From Spirulina subsalsa PCC 9445 (lineage in GTDB: Bacteria; Cyanobacteriota; Cyanobacteriia; Cyanobacteriales; Spirulinaceae), in NCBI RefSeq assembly GCF_000314005.1, contig NZ_JH980292.1, positions 2,683,725-2,747,724 of the forward strand: a DNA stretch of 64,000 nucleotides, written 5' to 3'. Positions within the stretch are counted from its first letter, which is position 1, and the number at the start of each line of letters is the position of its first letter. The notes beneath the pieces were generated by a model that saw nothing but the letters and a program-made list of their open reading frames with translations, was not told the origin of the DNA and did no database searches. Of the stretch, positions 17,081 through 26,450 are shown one piece after another. Both the position numbers and the translations under genes were made by a program.

Positions 17081-18784
17081 CTACCCCATAATCAACTCAG
17101 ACGCAGGACTTGGCACATCAGAACGCCACAACTGCTCCAATTCCGTCGCAGGCATGGTTAAATACAACACATCATTTTCCTGTAACGGTGTTTCCAATAA
17201 TCCCCAGCCGTGAATGGTTTGGCCTTGAGATTCCAGGTAAAGGGGGACAAAATCCGCATGAACGGCCGCCTCTTGAACCGTTTTGCCATAGAAAGGATGA
17301 TGAGCGGTAATCAACGTGGCCAAGGCGACCCAGAGTAAATCATCGGTGATGCCATTGCCCAGAATCCGCCCCCCCAAAGCCGCAGCCGCAAAGGAAGGCG
17401 TAGCCAATTCTGTGGGACAGAGAACACTTTCAAACTCAAAAACCTGCTGAACCGAAACCGAAAACTGTACATCATGATTGCGCACCACTACGGCAATCCG
17501 GGGGGAAATCGCCTTAGCACAGAGGGCAATTTCCACATTCACCATGTCATCACTGGTGACGGCTAAAAGGGCGCGGGCTTTGTGTACGTTGGCTTCTCTC
17601 AAACTGTTGGAAATGCTGGCATCTTCAATAATGACGGGAACACCGAGAGAGCGGGCGGTGTGTAAATAACGATTGTTGGCATCCCGTTCAATGACTACCA
17701 CATCATGGCCTTGATTAAGCAGTTGTTGAACAATGCGCACCCCGATTCCTCCTAAACCACAAACAACGTAGTGATTGCCCGAGGGAACTTGGGTCACTGC
17801 CCAAAATTGCCGTAAACGGGAGCCGAGAATAAAATCATTGATCAAGGCGTAACAAATACCAATCACCCCGGCCCCGACAATCATCATGACGGAGGTGAAA
17901 ATCTTGATGCTGTCGGGGGCATTTTCGGCCACTTCTTCCTTACCCCCGGCTCCGGTAATCATGCCTACGGAGAAGTATAGAGCATCGACAATAGACACCT
18001 GAAAGTTAATACTGACATAGGTCAAGGTGGCCAAGAAAATCGTTAAGAGGAGGGCCAGGGTGACAAGGGCGACGGGGCGGCCATATTCTTGGAATTTGCG
18101 GAGATTGGCGATCGCCTTGAGCCATTGTTTCACCCAAGAACGGCGACTATTGCGCACAGTTGGCTGAGTTCCCACAATTAAATGATCTCCTACTTCTAGG
18201 GGTTTTCCTTCCATCACGGCTGAGACTAAATCCACTTCATCCCGAGTCGGGAGAAAATAGATCAACATCCGAGAGCGACTTTCCCAGAGATCACTTAAGC
18301 TGCGCCCTAACCAAGGGTGATTTTCATGGATAATTTCTTCATGGATCGGCCAAGTTTGGTTAAACAGCCGTAACTGTCCAATGGCTTTATTCCCCAAGGC
18401 CGCAAAGGTAAAAATCGGCGCGGCTAATTCCGCTACACTCATGCTCACATGATCCACTACGGTCTGATCCAACCGTTCCCCAAGGGTATGATTCAATAAA
18501 CGGTTAATAATGCGAATCTTGTGATTAATTACTTTCGCTTGGGTCAAAATGGCCAAATTTAAAGCATCATCATTTCCAGCCAGTACAAGAGTATGGGCTT
18601 CTCGAATCCCGGCGGTGATCAGGGTCGAAGCGGAGCGCAAATCCCCGATAATAATATGATTCATGGTTTCTCCCGGAATGGGGCGATCGCTCACACCCAC
18701 CACATCCGCTCCCTGTTGTCGAAGCAGATTAAAAATCCGGTATCCTGTACGACCGAGGCCACAAACAATAATGCGCGGTTTCAT
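17081..18784 (-). CDS. Two-RCK potassium-channel-like NAD-binding protein with atypical pore
   Basis: A 567-residue protein. Residues 1-200 form a TrkA-N/RCK domain (MKPRIIVCGLGRTGYRI). Residues 237-257 and 294-318 are two transmembrane helices with a pore-loop segment between them. Residues 336-567 hold a second RCK domain (HYVVCGLGGIGVRI) and a TrkA-C-like tail. The order RCK-2TM-RCK differs from the usual 2TM-RCK channel. Where a selectivity filter TVGYG is expected, the sequence is SVGMITGAGGKEE (272-284), so potassium selectivity is doubtful. The likely role is a ligand-gated ion channel or transporter in the plasma or thylakoid membrane. It is transcribed divergently from the carboxypeptidase gene. 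Confidence 0.85.
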   Translation of the reverse strand: MKPRIIVCGLGRTGYRIFNLLRQQGADVVGVSDRPIPGETMNHIIIGDLRSASTLITAGIREAHTLVLAGNDDALNLAILTQAKVINHKIRIINRLLNHTLGERLDQTVVDHVSMSVAELAAPIFTFAALGNKAIGQLRLFNQTWPIHEEIIHENHPWLGRSLSDLWESRSRMLIYFLPTRDEVDLVSAVMEGKPLEVGDHLIVGTQPTVRNSRRSWVKQWLKAIANLRKFQEYGRPVALVTLALLLTIFLATLTYVSINFQVSIVDALYFSVGMITGAGGKEEVAENAPDSIKIFTSVMMIVGAGVIGICYALINDFILGSRLRQFWAVTQVPSGNHYVVCGLGGIGVRIVQQLLNQGHDVVVIERDANNRYLHTARSLGVPVIIEDASISNSLREANVHKARALLAVTSDDMVNVEIALCAKAISPRIAVVVRNHDVQFSVSVQQVFEFESVLCPTELATPSFAAAALGGRILGNGITDDLLWVALATLITAHHPFYGKTVQEAAVHADFVPLYLESQGQTIHGWGLLETPLQENDVLYLTMPATELEQLWRSDVPSPASELIMG

Positions 18785-18988
18785 GGAAGACAGAGGCGCA
18801 GTCTCCTGAGCAGAATGATAAGAATTTTTCTATTTTCACTGAACTGGTACTTCAGAAGTGTAGCCTTAGACACGATCCTATGGGAATCCAGAGAATAGAG
18901 TATTGACCTTTGGACACAACCACATTTTCCCTCTTGTCCGTCAGGAGTATGTAACAATTGGTTTGATCCCTTTCGGTGGCGTAGAGGA

Positions 18989-19777
18989 TTGAAAACATTG
19001 GATAAAGTGAGGATGGGACAGGAAAAGTTACAAATTCCCAATTGGGACGAAATTCCCGTAGCCCAACGGGAGAACCAAACGGTAGAACCCAAGGGAGGCG
19101 GGGTTCTCTGGCTGATGGTGGGGGGAATAGTCGGTTTAGGTGCGATCGCCGCCCTCGGATTTTACCTCTTCACCCTAGAGGGTTCTCCTTTAGTCCAATC
19201 TCAACCCGACAAAGTAGAAACCCCCTCTGAAGTGGCAGAACGTCAAGAATTAGCCGTTGAAAATGTTTTAGGCCATCTGCCTTATCAGGAAGCCTCCCCC
19301 GACGATCTCGAACCCATTACCCGGGATGGTCGTATCCGTCTCCGTCGGAGTGCCGCCCAACAGTACCGAGCCATGGAGGCCGCCGCACGAGGGGATGGGG
19401 TGATTTTAAGCGCGATTTCCGGCTTTCGCACCGTGGAGGAGCAGCAATATCTCTTTTTTGGCGTGAAGCAGCAACGCAATCAAGGGGCAGCACAACGGGC
19501 AGAAGTGAGCGCGCCTCCGGGATATAGTGAACATCACACAGGCTATGCAGTTGATATTGGGGACGGTCGCGCTCCGGCGACAAATTTAAGTGTTAACTTT
19601 GAAAATACGGCGGCGTTCCGTTGGTTAGAACAAAATGCCTCTCGTTTTAGTTTTGAGCTATCGTTTCCCCAAGATAACCCCCAAGGCATCGCCTATGAAC
19701 CTTGGCATTGGCGTTTTGTGGGAGATATTGAGAGTTTAGAAACCTTCTATCGGGCGCAAAATCTCCGGCGGGAGTAG
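18989..19777 (+). CDS. Membrane-anchored D-alanyl-D-alanine carboxypeptidase (VanY/LdcB, M15B)
   Basis: A 262-residue frame with one N-terminal transmembrane helix (GGVLWLMVGGIVGLGAIAAL, about 36-56), then a periplasmic M15B domain from about 105. Zinc and catalytic motifs: SEHHTGYAVDIGDG (the HxxxxxxD signature) and EPWHWRFVGD near the C-terminus. Such enzymes trim peptidoglycan stem peptides. The start is unsure: TTG 18989 has AGAGG only one base away, whereas TTG 18998 has it at good spacing; an ATG at 19013 is a third choice. The choice affects only the first 8 residues. Confidence 0.9.
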   Translation: MKTLDKVRMGQEKLQIPNWDEIPVAQRENQTVEPKGGGVLWLMVGGIVGLGAIAALGFYLFTLEGSPLVQSQPDKVETPSEVAERQELAVENVLGHLPYQEASPDDLEPITRDGRIRLRRSAAQQYRAMEAAARGDGVILSAISGFRTVEEQQYLFFGVKQQRNQGAAQRAEVSAPPGYSEHHTGYAVDIGDGRAPATNLSVNFENTAAFRWLEQNASRFSFELSFPQDNPQGIAYEPWHWRFVGDIESLETFYRAQNLRRE

Positions 19778-19812
19778 AGCCATGGAACAAATTTTAGGCG
19801 GGAGTAAAAAGT

Positions 19813-20676
19813 ATGACAAATTATCAAATTGAAAGCCGAGAATGGTGGGTGGAGCGCTGGTTAGAGTTACTGGACTCCTACCGTTTTAAAAAGCGTTTAG
19901 AACGGGCGCGCAAGTATTCTATGGAAGGGAATGTCTTGTCCATTGAGTTTAAGGGGGCGAAGGTCTTGGCTAAGGTGCAGGGGAGCGAGGTAGATCCCTA
20001 TCAGGTGTCTCTCTCCTTAACGCCTTTTTCTAATGAGGACTGGAGTTATGTGATTGAAACCATGTCGGAAAAGGCCATCTATGCGGCGCAGTTGTTGGCG
20101 GGGGAAATGCCAGCCAATATTGAGGAAGTATTTACCGCCAATGGTTTAAGTTTGTTTCCCTTCACCTTGTCGGATATTCATTCCCGTTGTACTTGTCCCG
20201 ATCCAGCGAACCCCTGTAAGCATATTGGGGCCGTGTACTATGAGTTAGGCGATCGCTTTAGTGAAGATCCCTTTGTCCTCTTCCAGTTGCGGGGACGTAC
20301 CAAGGGGCAGATTTTAGACGCTTTGCGTCAAGTGCGGGCAAGATCGGTTAAGGATAGTGGCAAGCGCAACAATAAGGAAAATGGCAAGGGCTCCAAGAAG
20401 AAAGCCCCGAAACCGAAAAACACTCAAACCGCCCTCAATCCCGAACTATTCTGGGAGTACGAGGAACCCTTAGATTCTTCCTTAGTGGCGATCCCTTCGG
20501 GACGCTCCGCGAACGCATCGACTCCCGAAAGTAAGGGCATCTTAGAACTACTGGGCAATCCTCCCCTCCCCTCCCATGATGCCGCTATGGTGCGTCAAGC
20601 CCTCGAACAAGCCTATCCCATCGCCAGTCAACGAGCGATCGCTACCGCACTTAATCGAGAAACCTCCAGCAGTTAA
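19813..20676 (+). CDS. SWIM zinc-finger protein
   Basis: A 287-residue cytoplasmic protein with a SWIM motif CxC-x(n)-CxH at RCTCPDPANPCKHIGAV (around residue 120-135). The N-terminal WWVERWLELLDSYRFKKRLERARKY segment is the usual start of the bacterial SWIM-domain family, often found near Snf2-type helicase genes; none is here. The C-terminal third is Lys/Asn-rich (GKRNNKENGKGSKKKAPKPK), probably flexible or nucleic-acid binding. A palindromic repeat is inserted in frame (see 20488). It starts 36 bases after the carboxypeptidase gene and overlaps the convergent GTPase gene by 4 bases. Confidence 0.88.
   Translation: MTNYQIESREWWVERWLELLDSYRFKKRLERARKYSMEGNVLSIEFKGAKVLAKVQGSEVDPYQVSLSLTPFSNEDWSYVIETMSEKAIYAAQLLAGEMPANIEEVFTANGLSLFPFTLSDIHSRCTCPDPANPCKHIGAVYYELGDRFSEDPFVLFQLRGRTKGQILDALRQVRARSVKDSGKRNNKENGKGSKKKAPKPKNTQTALNPELFWEYEEPLDSSLVAIPSGRSANASTPESKGILELLGNPPLPSHDAAMVRQALEQAYPIASQRAIATALNRETSSS
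20488..20520. repeat. Palindromic cyanobacterial repeat inserted in frame in a coding region
   Basis: The string GCGATCCCTTCGGGACGCTC followed by CGCGAACGCATCG is of a family of GCGAAGCG/CGCTTCGC-type palindromes scattered in cyanobacterial genomes. It adds AIPSGRSANAS to the SWIM protein in a linker. A relative (CGCAACGCTTCGCGAACAGC) lies near 55564. Confidence 0.6.
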
Positions 20677-21182
20677 GCTAACTTCTCGGCAATACATTGA
20701 AACATCTCATCCACAGCCTCCCCCGTTTTGGCAGAGGTAACGTAAGTCTCGACAATTTGCGCCTGTTCAAAAGGGTACTGTATGACTAACCGTTCTAACT
20801 GAGATGGACTCAATAAATCGGACTTATTAAAAGCCACTAAAATCCAACCTTGAGGATTAACCGTAAAAAATAAATCTAAGTGTTTTTCCACATTAACAAT
20901 TGTGTCCTGACGCTTGACATCCGCCACAATAATAGCCGCCTTTGCCCCTTGTAAATAACTGCGCGCCACATGGCGAAACGACGTATGGCCTTCTATATCC
21001 CAGATTAACAATTCCACATGGTGTTTCCCTTCCGGCAAAAGTACCACTTTGCGCGAGATTTTAACCCCAACCGTAGACAAATACTGATCACTAAACTGTC
21101 CGTCCACAAAACGACGAATTAAGCTGGTTTTTCCGACACAAAAATCTCCCAGCAAACAAATTTTTTTCGAGACAACATTCAT
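20673..21182 (-). CDS. Rab/Ras-like small GTPase
   Basis: A 169-residue single-domain GTPase with all five G motifs: P-loop GDFCVGKT (12-19), G2 Thr37 in STVGV, G3 WDIEGH (61-66), G4 NKSD (119-122) and G5 TSAKT near 150. The sequence QYLSTVGVKISRK is Rab-like. The residue at the Ras Gln61 position is His66, so intrinsic GTPase activity may be low and a partner could be needed. No lipid-modification Cys is present at the C-terminus. It ends the operon headed by the giant OmpA protein: its ATG lies 2 bases after that gene's stop. Bacterial Ras-like GTPases such as MglA work with roadblock-domain partners, and a candidate for such a domain is in the upstream protein. Confidence 0.92.
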   Translation of the reverse strand: MNVVSKKICLLGDFCVGKTSLIRRFVDGQFSDQYLSTVGVKISRKVVLLPEGKHHVELLIWDIEGHTSFRHVARSYLQGAKAAIIVADVKRQDTIVNVEKHLDLFFTVNPQGWILVAFNKSDLLSPSQLERLVIQYPFEQAQIVETYVTSAKTGEAVDEMFQCIAEKLA

Positions 21183-21184
21183 AA

Positions 21185-24100
21185 TTAGGGGGCAGGAAGG
21201 GAAGATGCGGAGGGGGCAGGCATTAACTCGAAACGCACAACCCGACTGCGATCCGCCGAATCATTAGTTTCTACTTCTGGAGGCGGTTCAGCCGTGCCGT
21301 TAATCGCTAAACGTTCTGGATCAAGTCCTTGAGACAGTAACACACTTTGGACATTTTTCGCCCGTTCCATCGCTAATTCTTGGTTACTCTGAGCCGGTCC
21401 AGAACCATCAGCATGACCGACAATTCTTAAACCAATCTCAGGATATTCCGCTAAAAAGTTCCGGATTTGATTCACTCTGGCATTAGACAAACTGCCAAAA
21501 GGAACCCGAGATGATCCCATCTCAAAAAACACCCGTTCCCGCAAAAATTCTGGTAACAGTTGGGCTGTATTGACTGTTTCAATCCCCGGAATCTGGTCAA
21601 AGGACTCTACAATCAATTTATAATCTTCTGGATTATTAAAGTTCCCCCGTAAAATAACCGTTCCGGGTTGATACCCTGCTGTCAGATTAATATTATTACT
21701 GCGGTTTAAAAGACTGGCAACCACGGCCACCGTATTCGCTACATTGGCGGGATCTGGGGGAATTTGTACCACAATAATCTGATTGTCTACTTCCAAATTT
21801 GAATTAATTCCCGCCACCATTTTCTCCGCATCCGCTTTCACTTGTTCGAGGGGAACTCGTCCCGATAGAATCACCCGTTTTCCGTTAACGGTGGGAGTGA
21901 GTTGGGAATAGGAGGCATTTTCTAAATCTGTGAGGGCGGACTCAATACGAGATTCTAAACGACGGTCTAAAAAGCCTCGAACTTGGAAATAACTCCAAGG
22001 TAAAACCACCACAATCAACAGAATCACCAACAGGGTCAGTAAGGCCGAGGGGGATTTTTGTTGTCCGCTTTTTTTCAGCTTCTGTGCCAGTTGTTCCAAG
22101 GCTTGGGTGACAGTATCCGGCACCCCAGCGCGATCGCCATCATACTGTTCAATCAGTTGACCATGTTTTTGGGTAATTTCCCCGAGAGTGCGGCGCAGAT
22201 GTTTCACCACTACTGTGGAGGGATTCCCTTCTACCGCCACCGCTAAATAACAATAACCCGCCACTTCCAAAATAATCCGCGAGTTCCCATACTCAATTTC
22301 GTTGAGTTCGGCAATTTTCCCAGATTCAGCAATACAATCATTGACAAAACTGCGAATAGCTGTAAGCATCCCGGCAATCATATTTGATTCTAGACGCTGC
22401 TCCCCATGAGGCTGGACTTCCGCAATCACCAAACCCGAGGCCTTATGGATTAAGAAAAGGGCTTGAACCTTAACCGGAGAGGCTTCTTGTAGGATTAACT
22501 CCGCTTCCGATACCCCTTGAATTTTCGCCTTGATTTTCCGTTGCACCCCGGAAATACTCAGGGTTTGATCCACCTTCTCATTAATCGAGGCCACCAGTTC
22601 ACCCATGTACTTGGAAATGGTATTCCCCACAACGGGATAGAGAGCATCCACCATCGCATCCCGTTCTAGTTCGATTTGGGCTTTAATGGCTCTACCCATG
22701 GCTGGGCCTAGGGCTTCGGGGATAGCATCCCGTTCCAGTTTGTTTTGCTCTTGCAGGGCGGCGGCAATTTCAGGGGCTATTGCTCGGGCTATTGCCCGAG
22801 GGGAGCGTTGGATTTCCCGTTCAATGGCCAAGGGTAACACTTGGGCGAGTGCTTGACTCATGGCGGCCTGATCTTGAGTTGCTCGTTGTTGGATGATGTC
22901 GTCAATGATGGGAACTAACAACTCCGCGATCGCCTCTTGAGAAATCCCCACCTTCATCTTTAACAACTGCACCATCAACGGCACCAGAGGATTAATCACC
23001 TCCGTTGGCTCATAGACCTGATTTTCCAAAGAAGAGAGCTTGGTTTCCAACTGACCAATTAACTGGCGCACCTGAGCAAAATCTGTCTCGTTTAGTTCCT
23101 CTTTGAGCGCGCCATCCCCCGGAAGGTTGCCCTGATTGATCCGCTCTAATTGCTGCTGAATCGCTTCTACAACCTCCTCAGCCTTGGGGGACGGGGTAGC
23201 CGTCGTTTGAGGGGGTTCTACGACCTCAGAAGCAGTATAAACCGCCTCTGAGAGGTTCTCTGGAGGGATAACCTGCTCAGAGACTGATTCAGTCTCGGTC
23301 TGGGGTTCAAGTTCATCTTCGAGGACTACCTCCTGATGGCTAACCGTGGCGGGTTCATGAATGGGCGTTTCTGCTATCCTTTCGTGATCCTGCACCGGAG
23401 GTGTAATGTCCTCAGTTTCCTCGACCCGAGGAGTCAGTTCTTCCTTTTCCTGCACCGGAGGTGTAATGTCCTCAGTTTCCTCGACCCGAGGAGCCGGAGG
23501 GGTCAGTTCTTCCTCTCGTTCTTCCCCAGGAGGGCTAACGGCGGCTTTCTGTTCCGCAGCAATCCCCTGATGTTCTTCGGCCCAGCCTTGGAGTTGTTTT
23601 AAAGAGGCTTCCAATAATAAATCAGGAGTTTCTAAGAGATTCTCCTCTTCTTCCTCTTCCGAGGGTGGGGGTGGGGTGGGGGAGAGGAGCAAATCGCGAA
23701 AACTCTGGAGGGGATCTTCTTTTTTCTTGGCTTGGGAACGTGGAAAGGGTTTAGTGCCACGGCGTACTGTCCGGGTGGGTTTCCCTTTGCCGTTTTGATC
23801 TGAACCCTTACGAGAACCATTACTGGTCTGGGAATTCGCCCCATTTTGGCTTACTGGGGCTGGGGGTTTATGCTCCTCAACCGTCTTTTTCGGTGGGGGT
23901 GGGGGAGGAGTGCGGAAGGGACTGGCTGCATTAGAGGGCGAGGCGGCCATTGTTTCCGAGGGCAGGTGAACCTGGTCTTCTCCCCATTCTTCTTGGGCTG
24001 GGCTAGGTTTTTCGGGTTCAGGGGTTGGCTCTTCTGTGAGGGGAAACACGGCCTCTAGTAAGGTATCTAGTCTCGATGGGACCTCGGTTGAGGAGATGGG

Positions 24101-24970
24101 GTTTTCGGCGGATTCGAGTTCAGGGGAAACAACAGTTTCCGGGGTTGGGGTTTCTGGTTCTCGGGATTTTTGTTGGAAGGGGATGACCTTTTCCGGTGGG
24201 GGGGTTTGCTCTTGAACGGGAATCAGGTTTTCGCTTTTGGCTTCCGGTTCGGCTTGGGAGGGGAAGGGGAGCAGGGTTTCTCCTTCCCCCATTGGCTGGG
24301 AGGGGGGAGAGTCTGGGGTGAAGGTCTTCAGGGGGTCTTGCGGTTGGCTGGGGGCTGTCTCCCCTTTGCGGGAGGAGAGAAAAGACGCGATCGCCGCGAG
24401 ATCAATCGGTGGTGGGGTTTCGGTGGATTGACGGCTAGGACTAGGTGTAACCGAGATGGCTTCAACAGGGGGGTCAGCCTGTCCTGATTCCGCCCAAGAG
24501 GGGGATTCAGCGACGGCTGGGCTTTCGGAGGGGGATACTTGTTCTGAGGGAACTTGGGACTGGGAAAGCTCAACCTCATCCTCGTCTAGGCCCGGTTGAA
24601 ACTTATGGATTTTCTGAGTAAGGTCAAGGGTGGGAGAGAGCGATCGCGCTTTATCCTGCTCGGTCATGGTTGGTGCGGGTTGAGTTTGGCTAGAGGAGGG
24701 CTTTTGGGATAACAGTTCCTGTAAATCTTCTAGCACCCCCGCTAACTTATCATCCTGAGCGGGATGACCTCCGGAGAATTTACTCTGGGGACTTTGTTCT
24801 GAGGGCGGCACTTGATCAAAATTTTCTTCACGATTGCCCGCATCTGACCAAAAGTCAAATGCCTCATCTTGATTCCACGGATCCGGAACAGCCGGAGGAG
24901 TTCCCCCATTCTGTCCGTTGCGCTTCAATTTCGGTTCTGCTGACCCTTGATTCTGTTTTGACGATGCCAT
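21185..24970 (-). CDS. Giant envelope protein: disordered N-terminus, roadblock/longin-like domain, TM helix, BON-like and OmpA domains
   Basis: A 1261-residue protein. Residues 1-about 600 are Pro/Glu/Ser/Thr-rich and surely disordered, with an internal DNA duplication (23390-23500) giving two EETEDITPPVQ units. About 630-800 is helical with repeated units (IELERDAMVDALYPVVG and relatives). About 830-945 (VQALFLIHKASGLVIAEV ... GYCYLAVAVEG) is an alpha/beta domain resembling roadblock/longin proteins. A single transmembrane helix follows (about 972-995, LLTLLVILLIVVVLPW), then a BON-like segment (NGKRVILSGRVPLEQVKADAEKM) and a C-terminal OmpA peptidoglycan-binding domain (about 1140-1250, RIVGHADGSGPAQSNQELAMERA). 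So the N-terminal two thirds are cytoplasmic and the C-terminus binds the wall. It is paired with a small GTPase. Confidence 0.85.
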   Translation of the reverse strand: MASSKQNQGSAEPKLKRNGQNGGTPPAVPDPWNQDEAFDFWSDAGNREENFDQVPPSEQSPQSKFSGGHPAQDDKLAGVLEDLQELLSQKPSSSQTQPAPTMTEQDKARSLSPTLDLTQKIHKFQPGLDEDEVELSQSQVPSEQVSPSESPAVAESPSWAESGQADPPVEAISVTPSPSRQSTETPPPIDLAAIASFLSSRKGETAPSQPQDPLKTFTPDSPPSQPMGEGETLLPFPSQAEPEAKSENLIPVQEQTPPPEKVIPFQQKSREPETPTPETVVSPELESAENPISSTEVPSRLDTLLEAVFPLTEEPTPEPEKPSPAQEEWGEDQVHLPSETMAASPSNAASPFRTPPPPPPKKTVEEHKPPAPVSQNGANSQTSNGSRKGSDQNGKGKPTRTVRRGTKPFPRSQAKKKEDPLQSFRDLLLSPTPPPPSEEEEEENLLETPDLLLEASLKQLQGWAEEHQGIAAEQKAAVSPPGEEREEELTPPAPRVEETEDITPPVQEKEELTPRVEETEDITPPVQDHERIAETPIHEPATVSHQEVVLEDELEPQTETESVSEQVIPPENLSEAVYTASEVVEPPQTTATPSPKAEEVVEAIQQQLERINQGNLPGDGALKEELNETDFAQVRQLIGQLETKLSSLENQVYEPTEVINPLVPLMVQLLKMKVGISQEAIAELLVPIIDDIIQQRATQDQAAMSQALAQVLPLAIEREIQRSPRAIARAIAPEIAAALQEQNKLERDAIPEALGPAMGRAIKAQIELERDAMVDALYPVVGNTISKYMGELVASINEKVDQTLSISGVQRKIKAKIQGVSEAELILQEASPVKVQALFLIHKASGLVIAEVQPHGEQRLESNMIAGMLTAIRSFVNDCIAESGKIAELNEIEYGNSRIILEVAGYCYLAVAVEGNPSTVVVKHLRRTLGEITQKHGQLIEQYDGDRAGVPDTVTQALEQLAQKLKKSGQQKSPSALLTLLVILLIVVVLPWSYFQVRGFLDRRLESRIESALTDLENASYSQLTPTVNGKRVILSGRVPLEQVKADAEKMVAGINSNLEVDNQIIVVQIPPDPANVANTVAVVASLLNRSNNINLTAGYQPGTVILRGNFNNPEDYKLIVESFDQIPGIETVNTAQLLPEFLRERVFFEMGSSRVPFGSLSNARVNQIRNFLAEYPEIGLRIVGHADGSGPAQSNQELAMERAKNVQSVLLSQGLDPERLAINGTAEPPPEVETNDSADRSRVVRFELMPAPSASSLPAP

Positions 24971-25240
24971 AGACCACCATCCCTATAGTTCACAGCCAGC
25001 CGAGGTGAAGTTCTCCCGAATCTAACCCCAGCCTACTACCAGTTAATAGTAGATGTTAGTGGAGAATCTGACCGACAGACAAGTATCGGGGAAATCAATA
25101 ATTCGGGTCGGCTCAATTCAACCAGACACTAGACTCAACAAGAGAACAGAAAACAGACAATAGGCAACCTTTTTTCACGACCCCCCCGTTCCCTGTTCCC
25201 TTAACTTGTCAAGATTGGGCAAATAGGCAGCGACTCTTCC
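24971..25240. other. Intergenic region, no gene seen
   Basis: This 270-base spacer separates the giant OmpA gene from the HdrB-like gene, both on the minus strand. It includes a short piece of the CCCGTTCCCTGTTCCC repeat family near 25187-25202. No terminator with a U-tract and no known operator is recognised. Confidence 0.4.
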
Positions 25241-26164
25241 CTACAGCCCCAATTTCTCTAAGAAAACTTGGGTTTTGACAACATGACGATGTAAGCCTAA
25301 CGCTTGGGGTGCAATGCCAAGGGCTAAACCCACTAACTGGGGCAGATGGAGAATAGGAATATTTAAGGACTGTCCCAAAACCTTGGCAATTTCCGGTTGT
25401 CGAGAATCGAGATTTAAGTGACAGAGGGGGCAAGGTGTGACTAAACAATCAGCCCCTTGTGCGATCGCCTCCTGCAAATGTCCTCCTGCCATCTGGAACG
25501 CCTGTTCTGTGGCATAACTGGATAAAGGCCACCCACAGCATTGAGTGCGGCCCCGATAATAGACTGGACTCGCCCCCACCGCCCGAAACAGATTTTCCAT
25601 CGATTCCGGTTGATAGGGATCATCAAAGGGTAAATGTTTCTGCGCCCGCAATAAGTAACAACCATAAAACGCCGCACAGTTCAACCCCGTCAGAGGACGA
25701 GTCACCTTAGCTTTTAGAGTATCTAAACCATAATCTCCCACCAAAGCCCAGAGTAAATGCTTGACCTCCGTTGTCCCCTGATAGGGAGAACAACCTTGTT
25801 GAGTTAAAAACCCATTCACCTGCTCCAAATACTCCGGATGCTTAACCTGCGCTTCCTTCAGGCGTTCATCCACATGACCGATCACACCTTGACAGGTGCT
25901 ACAATGGGTCAGTAACGGTAAATTCAGTCCCTCTGCCAAGGCAATATTCCGAGCATTGACCGTATCTTCTAACAACTGAGAATCTTCCTTATAGGTTCCC
26001 GATCCGCAACAAGTCGCCTTTTTCAGTTCTACTAACTCAATCCCTAACACCGTCGTCAGTGCTGCCGTCGATTGGTAGAGTTCCCGACAAGCCCCTTGAG
26101 CAACACAACCCGGAAAATAAGCGTATCGTAGCGATTGGGGGATAGCTTGAGTTTGTCCAGTCAT
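25241..26164 (-). CDS. HdrB-like CCG-domain protein (heterodisulfide reductase subunit B family)
   Basis: A 307-residue protein with two CCG (cysteine-rich) domains: YFPGCVAQG ... KATCCGSGTY ... THCSTCQGVIGH in the first half, and GCYLLR ... RTQCCGWPLSS ... TPCPLCHLNLDS in the second. Each CX(n)CCGX(n)CXXC set can bind a non-cubane or [4Fe-4S] cluster. HdrB in methanogens reduces the CoM-S-S-CoB disulfide; cyanobacteria lack those coenzymes, so this homologue must act on another disulfide or quinone-linked redox partner, possibly with a HdrC-like partner that is not encoded here. It is transcribed divergently from acpP. Confidence 0.9.
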   Translation of the reverse strand: MTGQTQAIPQSLRYAYFPGCVAQGACRELYQSTAALTTVLGIELVELKKATCCGSGTYKEDSQLLEDTVNARNIALAEGLNLPLLTHCSTCQGVIGHVDERLKEAQVKHPEYLEQVNGFLTQQGCSPYQGTTEVKHLLWALVGDYGLDTLKAKVTRPLTGLNCAAFYGCYLLRAQKHLPFDDPYQPESMENLFRAVGASPVYYRGRTQCCGWPLSSYATEQAFQMAGGHLQEAIAQGADCLVTPCPLCHLNLDSRQPEIAKVLGQSLNIPILHLPQLVGLALGIAPQALGLHRHVVKTQVFLEKLGL

Positions 26165-26450
26165 CAGCCTTTACTCTATTAAGCATCAAAAATCTAGGAA
26201 CAGAAACCCCACCCAGCCGAGTCAGCAAGATGAAGGTTGCCCTCCCCTTTCCATCTTGCCCTAGGGAAGTCACCGAGGCGAAAAACTATCGAAATTCTTC
26301 ACCTGTGCCGGGCTGTATCGAAACAGACAGAGAAAGAAGCGCCCACCACTTTACTGGAGTGTCCCTCTTTCCGATAAGATGAAGAATGCTGACAATTTTA
26401 TTAAGTCGTAAAAAATCTGAATTCTAACAAAAGGGTTGAGGACACATTAA

